64,000 bases of DNA from Microbacterium sp. Root553. GTDB taxonomy: Bacteria > Actinomycetota > Actinomycetes > Actinomycetales > Microbacteriaceae. The first letter of the stretch is position 1, and the number at the start of each line of letters is the position of its first letter. Where the stretch lies: contig NZ_LMFY01000001.1 of NCBI RefSeq assembly GCF_001426995.1, positions 1,516,470 to 1,580,469 of the forward strand. The letters run 5' to 3'. The notes under the pieces are model-generated. The model was not told where the DNA came from. It saw nothing but the letters and a program-made list of their open reading frames with translations, and ran no database searches. Of the stretch, positions 27,357 through 34,408 are shown piece by piece. A program made the position numbers and the translations under genes.

Positions 27357-27823
27357 GCGGGCAGTGTACGCCCGCGCTCCTCGGCCTCGGAGGCCAGGTG
27401 GTCGTTGCGTTCCTCGATCAACGCGCGCATGTACTCGCGCAGGAACACGCGGTCGACGAGGCGCCCGATCGGACCGAGAGGCGAGTGGAAGATCACGGTG
27501 TCGCGCAGCAACGTCCCGGTCGGATGCTCCTCGAACACGTGCACGTGCAGGAACGCCCCGAAAGGACCCGAGAGCTGCCGGTCACGGAACCCGCTCGGGG
27601 CGTCGACGTCGTACACCATCGTCCGCAGTCGGAACGGGATGCCGAAGTGCCGCGCCCGCCAGGTCACGGTCGATCCCTCCGTGAACACGCCGCCGTCGGG
27701 CGCCTCGATCATCGTCTCGCCGTATCGAGCCATCGATCGCAGGTGCAGTCCGGGGTCGAGCGCGAGCGCGAACACCGTCTGCCTCGGCGCGGCGATGACC
27801 CTCTCGAGCACGAACTCGGCCAC
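27353..27823 (-). CDS. SRPBCC-fold (polyketide cyclase/dehydrase-like) protein
   Basis: A 156-residue protein starting AEFVLERVIAAPRQTVFALAL, the first strand and helix of the START/SRPBCC lipid-binding fold, with GTLLRDTVIFHSPLG later on. It probably binds a hydrophobic ligand. I start it at GTG 27823, one base after the MarR stop codon. The frame is open to 27913, but that part lies inside the marR gene and does not resemble the family. It sits between marR and the DUF1905 gene in one transcript. Confidence 0.8.
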   Translation of the reverse strand: MAEFVLERVIAAPRQTVFALALDPGLHLRSMARYGETMIEAPDGGVFTEGSTVTWRARHFGIPFRLRTMVYDVDAPSGFRDRQLSGPFGAFLHVHVFEEHPTGTLLRDTVIFHSPLGPIGRLVDRVFLREYMRALIEERNDHLASEAEERGRTLPA

Positions 27824-27824
27824 G

Positions 27825-28361
27825 TCAGAGCGGATCGGGTTGAGGCTTGGGGTCGGTGAAGTCGCCCGCCGCCTTGCGCATCCGCGCGACGATCGCGACG
27901 AGCTCGGCGGCATCCGCGCTGGTCATGCCGGGGTCGGCGAAGACCTCGGCATTGAGGGCGTGCGTCGCGCGGTCGACGAGCTCGCGGCCCGACGGGGTGA
28001 GGGCGAGCAGCGCCGCGCGACCGTCGTGCGGGTGCGGTTCGCGCACGATGAGTCCGTCGCGCACCAGACGCTCCGCGGTGCTCGTGACGGTCGTCGCGTG
28101 CACCTGCAGTCGGGCGACGACACTCGACAGGGGCAGGCGGCCCGACCGGCTGAAGGCCAGCAGCCGCAGCATCTCGTAGCGGGCGAAGCTCAGCGCGAAG
28201 GGCTTGAGCGCCGCATCCACTCGCGCGAGCAGCAGCTGCTGAGCCCGCATGACCGAGGTCACGACGGTCATACCCTCGGCGGCATCGGACCAGCCGTGCG
28301 CAAGCCACTGCCGCTTCGCCTCGGCGAGCGGATCGACGGGCAGAGGGCGGGGTCGGACCAC
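27825..28361 (-). CDS. MarR-family transcriptional regulator
   Basis: A winged-helix protein of 178 residues with the MarR core LSFARYEMLRLLAFSRSGRLPLSS, recognition region QVHATTVTSTAERLVRDGLI and wing REPHPHDGRAALLALTPSGREL. Three starts are possible: GTG 28415, ATG 28379 and GTG 28361. I favour 28361 because TACCGT (28373-28368) lies exactly six bases before it, as in other leaderless genes here; ATG 28379 is the main alternative. It likely controls itself and the SRPBCC-DUF1905 pair. It is divergent from etfBA, and the 130-base gap could carry shared operators. Confidence 0.88.
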   Translation of the reverse strand: MVRPRPLPVDPLAEAKRQWLAHGWSDAAEGMTVVTSVMRAQQLLLARVDAALKPFALSFARYEMLRLLAFSRSGRLPLSSVVARLQVHATTVTSTAERLVRDGLIVREPHPHDGRAALLALTPSGRELVDRATHALNAEVFADPGMTSADAAELVAIVARMRKAAGDFTDPKPQPDPL

Positions 28362-28462
28362 GGTTCTACGGTAAGGCATCCGCTCGCTGCGCCGGGGATG
28401 CGGGGCTGTGCGCACTGTGTGGATCTCAGTCGCTCAGAGGCTGGGACTCAGTATCAAGGGAC

Positions 28463-28468
28463 TAGAAT
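28463..28468 (+). promoter_or_regulatory. -10 box (TAGAAT) of the etfBA operon
   Basis: TAGAAT matches the TANNNT consensus well and lies 24 bases before the etfB ATG, with GTGAGGAG in between as the ribosome-binding site. The -35 region is weak. Confidence 0.45.
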
Positions 28469-28492
28469 CAAGGCAGTCGTGAGGAGCAATCG

Positions 28493-29269
28493 ATGAAGAT
28501 CTTCGTCCTGGTCAAAGAGGTGCCTGACACCTACGGCGATCGCAAGCTGGATCTCGAGACCGGCCTCGCCGATCGCGGTGCCGGTGACCTGGTGCTCGAT
28601 GAGATCACCGAGCGCGCGCTCGAGGTCGCGCTGAGTCATGCCGACAAGAACGAGGGCACCGAGGTGGTCGCGCTCGCGATGGCTCCGGCCGGGTCGACGG
28701 CGTCGGTGCGACGGGCGCTCGCGATCGGCGCAGGGTCGGCCGTGCACATCGCCGACGAGCAGCTCGCGGGCGCCGATCTCGGCCTCACCGCCGAGACGCT
28801 GGCAGCCGCGATCCGCCGCGCCGAGCCCGACCTCGTGATCACCGGCAACCTCTCGACCGACGGATCGGGCGGCGTGATGGCGGCGATGCTCGCCGAGCAT
28901 CTCGGCTGGTCGCAGGCGACGGCGCTCACGAGCGTCGAGATCACGGCCGACGCGGTCACGGGCATGCGAGGGGCGGATGCCGGCGGCCAGTCGATCTCCG
29001 CATCGCTGCCGGCCGTGATCTCGATCACCGAGGCGCTGCCCGATGCGCGCTTCCCGAACTTCAAGGGCATCATGGCGGCCAAGAAGAAGCCGCTCGAGGT
29101 GCTCACCCTCGACGACCTCGGGGTCTCGGCGGATCCCGCCGCGGAACCGCGAACGATCATGACCGCGGTGGCCGAGAAGCCCCCTCGCGCCGCCGGCGTC
29201 AAGATCGTCGACGAGGGCGACGCCGCCGACAAGCTCGTCGAGTACCTCGTGCAGAACAGGCTGGTGTGA
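28493..29269 (+). CDS. etfB: Electron transfer flavoprotein, beta subunit
   Basis: A 258-residue ETF beta subunit with the start [19 protein letters not shown], the AMP/adenine-binding core and the conserved [29 protein letters not shown]. The last segment is the recognition loop that docks on acyl-CoA dehydrogenases. With the alpha subunit it carries electrons from dehydrogenases such as the one at 23535. GTGAGGAG precedes the ATG. One base separates its stop from etfA. Confidence 0.96.
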   Translation: MKIFVLVKEVPDTYGDRKLDLETGLADRGAGDLVLDEITERALEVALSHADKNEGTEVVALAMAPAGSTASVRRALAIGAGSAVHIADEQLAGADLGLTAETLAAAIRRAEPDLVITGNLSTDGSGGVMAAMLAEHLGWSQATALTSVEITADAVTGMRGADAGGQSISASLPAVISITEALPDARFPNFKGIMAAKKKPLEVLTLDDLGVSADPAAEPRTIMTAVAEKPPRAAGVKIVDEGDAADKLVEYLVQNRLV

Positions 29270-29270
29270 C

Positions 29271-30242
29271 ATGTCGTATCCCGAGAACCCCATTCTCGTC
29301 GTGGTCGATCTCGACCCGGCCGGCGACCCCGCCAGCAGCACGGCGGCCCTGATCGGCGCCGCGTCGACTGTCGGAGCGCCCGTCGCCCTCGTGGTCGGCG
29401 GATCCGAGCAGGCGGTGTCGAAGGTCGCCGCCCTCGGCGCCTCGGTCGTGCTCACCGCCGATGCCGACGCGACCGTCCTCACGGTGCCGGTCGTCGATGC
29501 TCTGCAGGCGGCCGTCGCCCAGGTGCATCCCGACGCCGTGCTGATCTCGAACTCGATCGCCGGGCGCGACATCGCCGGACGTTTCGCCGTGCGCGCGCGG
29601 CTCGCGCTCTCGGTCGACGCGGTCGGCGTCTCCCGTGACGACGAGGGGGTGCTCGCCCACCATTCCGTGTACGGCGGGGCGTACCTCACCGACTCGGCGC
29701 CCACGTTCGGTGCGCCGGTGATCACGGTGCGCCAGGGCGCGGTCGAGGCCCGTGCCGAGGCGGTGCCCTCGCCGACCGTCGAGCCGCTGAGCGTCGAGGC
29801 GTCCGGTGCGCCGAGCGCGACGGTCGGCGCGGTCGAGGCCGTCGAGGCGACGTCGTCTCGGCCCGAGCTCCGCGGCGCGACGCGCGTGGTCTCGGGTGGA
29901 CGCGGACTCGCCTCGAAGGAGAAGTTCGTGCTGGTCGAGGAGCTGGCGGATGCTCTGGGGGCCGCCGTCGGCGCGTCCCGCGCCGCGGTTGACGCCGGCT
30001 ACATCCCCCAGTCGCATCAGGTCGGCCAGACCGGTGTCTCGGTGTCGCCGCAGCTGTACGTCGCGCTCGGCATCTCCGGCGCGATCCAGCACCGGGCGGG
30101 CATGCAGACCGCGAAGAACATCGTGGCGATCAACAAGGACGCGGAGGCGCCGATCTTCGACGTCGCGGACTTCGGCATCGTCGGCGATCTGTTCACCGTC
30201 GTCCCGAAGGTGATCGCCGCACTCGAGGCGCGGAACAAGTAG
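29271..30242 (+). CDS. etfA: Electron transfer flavoprotein, alpha subunit
   Basis: A 323-residue ETF alpha subunit. The C-terminal FAD domain is complete: [53 protein letters not shown] and [23 protein letters not shown]. It holds the FAD that shuttles electrons toward the respiratory chain. The partner that accepts them from ETF is not obvious among known ETF:quinone oxidoreductases here, but a membrane cytochrome b gene begins two bases after this stop. Confidence 0.96.
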   Translation: MSYPENPILVVVDLDPAGDPASSTAALIGAASTVGAPVALVVGGSEQAVSKVAALGASVVLTADADATVLTVPVVDALQAAVAQVHPDAVLISNSIAGRDIAGRFAVRARLALSVDAVGVSRDDEGVLAHHSVYGGAYLTDSAPTFGAPVITVRQGAVEARAEAVPSPTVEPLSVEASGAPSATVGAVEAVEATSSRPELRGATRVVSGGRGLASKEKFVLVEELADALGAAVGASRAAVDAGYIPQSHQVGQTGVSVSPQLYVALGISGAIQHRAGMQTAKNIVAINKDAEAPIFDVADFGIVGDLFTVVPKVIAALEARNK

Positions 30243-30244
30243 TC

Positions 30245-32104
30245 ATGGCGACGCGGATGCTGAGGCGCGGGCTGCCCCGCGTGCGCGGCGGCGAACCCTG
30301 GCCCCCCGGCGACATCGCGGCGCATGCTGCCGTGCCGGCCCCCGCCGTGTCGGCCCCTGCCGTGCCGGCCCCCGCCGTGCCGGACCCTGCTGTGCCGGCC
30401 CCTGCCGTGTCGGACCCTGCCGTGTCTTCCACTTCGGGGGCCGACACGCCACTCGCAGGATCGTCTGTTGGCGAGCATCCTTCATCTGGCGTGTCGGCCC
30501 CCGAAGTTAACAGTGCGGCGACCTCGGGCTCTGCTGCACTTCGTCGGGGGCTGCCGCGCGTCTCGGGTGGCGAGCCCTGGCCGCCGGTGGGCGCGGTCGC
30601 ATCGGCGGTCGCGAGTGCACACGCCGTTGTCGCGCCGGGTGGCACCGTTCCAGGTACTGCCGTTCCAGGACCCGCCGTGCCGGGTCCTGCCGTGCCGGGT
30701 CCTGCCGTGCTTTCCACTCCGGGGGCCGACACGCCACCTGCAGGATCGTCTGTCGGAGAGCATCCGTCATCTGGCGTGTCGGCCCCCGTCCCAGACGGCG
30801 TGGCGACGCGGCCCTCCATGTCCGTCCGTCGCGGGCTCCCGCGGGTCACAGGCGGCGAGCCGTGGCCACCGGGAGGGACGGCGCCGGTTCTGCCGACGCC
30901 CGCGTCGTTCACTTCGGGGGCCGACACGCCGCAATCCGGACCCATTCCCGGCGGAAGCCCTACGGGTGGCGTGTCGGCCCCCCAAGTGGAGGGCGCGGTG
31001 TCGGACACGGCGTCGGTGTCGGCCACGGCGTCGGCCACGGCGTCGGTGTCGGCGTCGGCACCCGCCGCCGCGGCCGCCGCGGCCGCCGCCGCGCTGGCCC
31101 GCGTGCCCGTGCTCGGCGACCCGTCGGTGCCGCTGCCGGCGCCGCGCACGGTCTGGAACGGCAGCGCCCCTCGGCACATCACGGCGGCGACGTCGACGGC
31201 ATCCGGTCGGCCGAGGCCCGCATGGACCCAGGCGATCGCCGCTCTGCTGGGGGCCGCAGCTCTCGGCATCCTGGCGGCCGCGGCCGTCGCCTTCGTGCGT
31301 GCACTGCTGAGCTTCCCGTTCATGCAGGACTTCCTCGCCGCGTTCCCGGGGGAGTACACCCCGGCCATCGCCGTCGAACCGGGATTCGCGCCCTGGGTCA
31401 ACTGGGCGCACTTCTTCAACGCGTTCCTGATCGTGCTGATCATCCGATCGGGTCTGCGCATCCGCAACGAGAAGCGGCCGACCGCGTTCTGGACCCCGCG
31501 CAACAACCCCAAGGGCAAGGTCAGCCTGACGATCTGGTTCCATCAGGCACTCGACATCCTGTGGCTGCTGAACGGCGCCGTCTTCGTGGTGCTGCTCTTC
31601 GTCACCGGGCACTGGGTGCGCATCGTGCCGACGAGCTGGGAGATGCTGCCGAACGCTCTGTCGGCGGCGCTCCAGTACGTCTCGTTCGACTGGCCCACCG
31701 AGCACGGCTGGGTCAACTACAACAGCCTGCAGCAGCTGGCGTACTTCGTGACGGTCTTCATCGCCGCCCCGCTGGCCGCGGCCACCGGCTTCCGGATGTC
31801 GGGGATGTGGCCGAAGCGCGCAGAGCGACTGTCGAAGGCGTATCCGATCGAATGGGCCCGCGCCCTGCACTTCCCGGTGATGATCTACTTCGTGGTGTTC
31901 ATCATCGGCCACGTCGCGCTCGTGTTCCTCACCGGGTTCCTGCGCAACCTGAACCACATGTACGCCTCGTCGGATGCCGTCGGCTGGACCGGGTTCTGGG
32001 TGTTCGTCGCCTCGATGGTGGTCATCGCCCTCGGCTGGGTGGCGGCGCGGCCGCTGGTGATCGCCCCGATCGCCAAGCTGTTCGGCAGCGTGTCGGGTCG
32101 CTGA
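30245..32104 (+). CDS. Membrane cytochrome b (b561-like) with a repetitive N-terminal extension
   Basis: A 619-residue protein. Residues 1 to about 310 are low-complexity and cytoplasmic, made of three related units, each starting RRGLPRV.GGEPWPP (bases 30263, 30542, 30827), followed by Pro/Ala/Val runs and GADTP...GVSAP. Residues about 330-615 form a five-to-six-helix membrane domain. Histidines sit where b561-type proteins bind heme: [21 protein letters not shown] and IIGHVALV. It probably holds two b hemes and moves electrons across or within the membrane. It starts two bases after etfA, so it is co-transcribed with ETF and may be its acceptor; that link is inferred. The N-terminal length is far beyond that of ordinary b561 proteins. 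Confidence 0.85.
   Translation: MATRMLRRGLPRVRGGEPWPPGDIAAHAAVPAPAVSAPAVPAPAVPDPAVPAPAVSDPAVSSTSGADTPLAGSSVGEHPSSGVSAPEVNSAATSGSAALRRGLPRVSGGEPWPPVGAVASAVASAHAVVAPGGTVPGTAVPGPAVPGPAVPGPAVLSTPGADTPPAGSSVGEHPSSGVSAPVPDGVATRPSMSVRRGLPRVTGGEPWPPGGTAPVLPTPASFTSGADTPQSGPIPGGSPTGGVSAPQVEGAVSDTASVSATASATASVSASAPAAAAAAAAAALARVPVLGDPSVPLPAPRTVWNGSAPRHITAATSTASGRPRPAWTQAIAALLGAAALGILAAAAVAFVRALLSFPFMQDFLAAFPGEYTPAIAVEPGFAPWVNWAHFFNAFLIVLIIRSGLRIRNEKRPTAFWTPRNNPKGKVSLTIWFHQALDILWLLNGAVFVVLLFVTGHWVRIVPTSWEMLPNALSAALQYVSFDWPTEHGWVNYNSLQQLAYFVTVFIAAPLAAATGFRMSGMWPKRAERLSKAYPIEWARALHFPVMIYFVVFIIGHVALVFLTGFLRNLNHMYASSDAVGWTGFWVFVASMVVIALGWVAARPLVIAPIAKLFGSVSGR
30431..30507. repeat. In-gene 77-bp hairpin, copy 1
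   Basis: Perfect 21-bp arms (30431-30451, containing CGGGGGCCGACACGCC; 30487-30507) flank a 35-base loop inside the cytochrome b gene. It encodes TSGADTP...GVSAPEV. Copies 2 and 3 have the same total length and the same codon phase. Confidence 0.85.
30716..30792. repeat. In-gene 77-bp hairpin, copy 2
   Basis: The arms match perfectly over 17 bp (30720-30736 with 30772-30788). The 35-base loop is clearly related to that of copy 1 (both contain GCAGGATCGTCTGT). It lies 285 bp after copy 1. Confidence 0.85.
30911..30987. repeat. In-gene 77-bp hairpin, copy 3
   Basis: The 20-bp arms 30911-30930 and 30968-30987 pair with one mismatch around a 37-base loop. The loop sequence has diverged from copies 1 and 2, while the arms are kept. 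It lies 195 bp after copy 2. Confidence 0.8.
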
Positions 32105-32107
32105 GCC

Positions 32108-32193
32108 GTTCCGTATTCAGCATCGACACCGTCCGCGGACGCGGAACGGCCCCCGGATCGGAATCCGGGGGCCGTCGCTGCTGAATCGTGAAC
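32108..32193. repeat. 86-bp inverted-repeat element, copy 2
   Basis: The arms GTTCCGTATTCAGCA (32108-32122, slightly degenerate) and TGCTGAATCGTGAAC (32179-32193) are separated by 56 bases, exactly as in copy 1. The inner 56 bases differ and here contain a strong terminator hairpin. It is again between convergent genes. Confidence 0.75.
32146..32175. terminator. Terminator hairpin between the cytochrome b and GNAT genes
   Basis: A perfect 13-bp stem (32146-32158 ACGGCCCCCGGAT with 32163-32175) and a four-base CGGA loop. It can end both convergent transcripts. It is nested inside the 86-bp inverted repeat. Confidence 0.85.
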
Positions 32194-32216
32194 GCAAGGT
32201 TCGCGAGGTGTCGACC

Positions 32217-32723
32217 TCAGCGAGTGAAGCGCACCTCGGTCAGCGTCTCGCCCAGGAACGGCTCGGTGTGGCTGGCGCCGTCGAGCGTGAATCCGTTGCG
32301 CGTGTAGAAGCGGTGGGCGCGGGGGTTGTCCTCGGCGACCCAGAGGTACAGCGACTCGCCCTCCTCGACCGTGGCGTCGAACAGCTTCTGGCCGATGCCG
32401 GTGGAGTGGTACGCGTCGAGCAGATAGATGAAGTAAAGCTCGCGGAAGGCGGGAGCATCCTTGTCGCGGGCGGGGCCGGAGCCGACGAAGCCGACGATCT
32501 CGCCGTCGACGAGCGCTGCGCGCATCGTGAACTCGGGACCCTGCGACGCCCAGTGCGTCCACAGCTCGGCCATGCGACGAGGCGAGACCTTCTCGAGAGC
32601 GGCCTTGCTGATCAGGTGGTCGTAGGTCTCGTGCCAGCACTGTGCATGCACGCGACCCAGAGCCTCCGCATCCACATCACGGACCGGACGGACGATGACT
32701 TCAGGCTGGGCTTCGGCGCTCAT
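32217..32723 (-). CDS. GNAT-family N-acetyltransferase
   Basis: A 168-residue acetyltransferase with the GNAT pattern: VRPVRDVDAEALGRVHAQCWHETY at the start, strand 4 RELYFIYLLDAYHSTGIGQKL with the acetyl-CoA pyrophosphate loop (STGIGQ), and LYLWVAEDNPRAHRFYTRNGF near the end. The acceptor is unknown; the HETY motif resembles small-molecule or toxin-modifying members. It is a single gene between a terminator and a short gap to the oppositely transcribed thioesterase gene. Confidence 0.88.
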   Translation of the reverse strand: MSAEAQPEVIVRPVRDVDAEALGRVHAQCWHETYDHLISKAALEKVSPRRMAELWTHWASQGPEFTMRAALVDGEIVGFVGSGPARDKDAPAFRELYFIYLLDAYHSTGIGQKLFDATVEEGESLYLWVAEDNPRAHRFYTRNGFTLDGASHTEPFLGETLTEVRFTR

Positions 32724-32839
32724 AGCGCGACTCTACGCGCGGCCCCGGGGAACCGGAAATCGAGCGGGGACCCTTGCGGTGGCCGATCCCGCCAGTGGAG
32801 GATTCGCACAACGATGTTCGCGATCCCTTCCGCGATGGC

Positions 32840-32845
32840 TACGAT
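32840..32845 (+). promoter_or_regulatory. -10 box (TACGAT) of the thioesterase gene
   Basis: TACGAT fits TANNNT and ends eight bases before the GTG at 32854. There is no ribosome-binding site, so the transcript may be leaderless. Confidence 0.45.
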
Positions 32846-32853
32846 CGATCCTC

Positions 32854-33414
32854 GTGAACGTGATCTGGCGCACCCTCCTCGTCATCCTCCGTGCTCGTCG
32901 TCGCCTGCGCCGGGAGAAGACGCTCGACGTCTCGTCCGTCGGACGCATCCGGCTGACGACGCTGCCCACCGACATCGACATCCTCCGGCACATGAACAAC
33001 GGCCGATACCTGTCGCTGTTCGATCTCGGCCGGTGGGATCTGCTCATCCGCACGGGGCTGCTCGACGCGATGACCGAGCGCGGCTGGTACGCGGTCGTGT
33101 CGAGCGAGACGGTGACCTTCCGCAAGTCGCTGCAGCTGTGGCAGCGGTTCGACGTGGAATCGCGCTTCGTCGGTCACGACGACAAGGCGGTGTTCCTCGA
33201 GCACAGGGCCGTAGTCGACGGAGAGATCTACGCGCGGGTGATCGTGCGATCGCGCATGCTGCGCCGCACCGGCGGCACGGTCAGCAACGGAGAGCTGTTC
33301 GCCGCGGTCGGCAGACCGGAGGGCGTGCCGGAGATCGACCCGTGGGTGCACGACTGGGCGGCGGCCTCTGCACTGCCGCCTGTGCGCACCCCGGCGCCGA
33401 GCGTGTGGAGCTGA
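32854..33414 (+). CDS. Acyl-CoA thioesterase-like hotdog protein (THEM6 type)
   Basis: A 186-residue hotdog-fold protein with LPTDIDILRHMNNGRYLSLFDLGRWDLLIRTGL, the hallmark of the 4-hydroxybenzoyl-CoA-thioesterase/THEM6 group, and FRKSLQLWQRFDVESRFVGHDDKAVFLEHRAVVDG. A short hydrophobic N-terminus (NVIWRTLLVIL) might bring it to the membrane. It would hydrolyse an acyl-CoA of unknown identity. I start it at GTG 32854, close behind TACGAT; the upstream open frame overlaps the GNAT gene region. The next gene begins five bases after its stop. Confidence 0.82.
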   Translation: MNVIWRTLLVILRARRRLRREKTLDVSSVGRIRLTTLPTDIDILRHMNNGRYLSLFDLGRWDLLIRTGLLDAMTERGWYAVVSSETVTFRKSLQLWQRFDVESRFVGHDDKAVFLEHRAVVDGEIYARVIVRSRMLRRTGGTVSNGELFAAVGRPEGVPEIDPWVHDWAAASALPPVRTPAPSVWS

Positions 33415-33418
33415 CGCC

Positions 33419-34243
33419 GTGACGGATCCCTGGGGTCTCGGAACGCGCACGCCCGGCGCGACGCTGCTGGTCGGATGCGGCAAGCTCGGCGTGCGGCTCG
33501 GTGAGCGGCTGATCGCGCAGGGCGCGGAGGTCACCGCCATGCGGCGCCAGGCGGGCGCCGTGCCGTTCCCGACGATCGAGGCCGATCTGCGGCATCCGCT
33601 CGCGCAGGCGCTGCCCGCGTTCGATTCGGTCGTGATCACGCTGCCGCCGAGCACCGAGGGGGAGTCGATCTATCCGCCCGCGTTGCGCGGTCTCGCCAGG
33701 GCGCTGCCGACGATGCCCGACAGGGTCGTGTTCGTCTCGTCGACCCGGGTGTTCGAGGGGCGCCCCGGTGGCACGCCGCTGACCGAGCGCGACGCCCCGA
33801 AGGTGTCCACCGAACGTGGCGGCGACCTCGTCGAGGGGGAGCTGCTGGCGACCGAGCTCCTCGGCGCGCGGATCGTCCGCCCGGCCGGCATCTACGGCCC
33901 CGGCCGCGACTACCTCATCCGCCGCGTGCTCGAGCAGGCGCCCGTGGATCACACTCGCCGGACGAACCGCATCCACGAGACCGACCTCGTGCGGCTGCTC
34001 GAGGCGGTGCTGCGGGCGGATTCCGCACCGCCGCTGATCCACGCGGTGGACCGGGAGCCGGTGCTGCTGGGCGAGGTCGCCGCGCACATCGCCGCGCGAC
34101 TCGGCGTCGCGCCCCCGCCGCACGCGGACCCCGAAGAGGGCGGCGGCACCGTGCTCGACGGGCACCTGCTGCAGGAGTTCCTCGGCACTCTCGACTACCC
34201 GACCTTCCGCGAGGGGTATGACGAGATGATCGCCGCCCGCTGA
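33419..34243 (+). CDS. NAD-dependent epimerase-like SDR (YeeZ type)
   Basis: A 274-residue atypical SDR with a nucleotide-binding start ATLLVGCGKLGVRLGERLIAQG, then VVITLPPS, VFVSSTRVFEG and ARIVRPAGIYGPGRDYL. The Tyr-x-x-x-Lys catalytic motif is not evident, as in YeeZ-like proteins. No substrate can be given. It starts with GTG four bases after the thioesterase stop, so they are probably co-transcribed. A 21-bp tandem repeat follows. Confidence 0.82.
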   Translation: MTDPWGLGTRTPGATLLVGCGKLGVRLGERLIAQGAEVTAMRRQAGAVPFPTIEADLRHPLAQALPAFDSVVITLPPSTEGESIYPPALRGLARALPTMPDRVVFVSSTRVFEGRPGGTPLTERDAPKVSTERGGDLVEGELLATELLGARIVRPAGIYGPGRDYLIRRVLEQAPVDHTRRTNRIHETDLVRLLEAVLRADSAPPLIHAVDREPVLLGEVAAHIAARLGVAPPPHADPEEGGGTVLDGHLLQEFLGTLDYPTFREGYDEMIAAR

Positions 34244-34261
34244 CCCAGGAACGACATCCAC

Positions 34262-34360
34262 GAACGGCACGAACGGCATCCGGGAACGATCCGGACGGCA
34301 CTCGAAACGACACGGACGGCACCCGGAACGACACGGACGGCACCCCGGGAACGATCCGAC
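34262..34360. repeat. 21-bp tandem repeat before putA
   Basis: The unit AACGACACGGACGGCACCCGG occurs at 34285, 34306 and 34327, with degenerate copies on both sides. It fills most of the 165-base gap between the SDR gene and putA. Confidence 0.8.
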
Positions 34361-34396
34361 GCGCTGTCGTTCCCGGGCACGCGTGCATCGCCGTCC

Positions 34397-34402
34397 TAGG
34401 CT
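34397..34402 (+). promoter_or_regulatory. -10 box (TAGGCT) of putA
   Basis: TAGGCT ends six bases before the putA ATG at 34409. This is the spacing expected when transcription begins at the A of the start codon. Confidence 0.55.
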
Positions 34403-34408
34403 GAGGTC

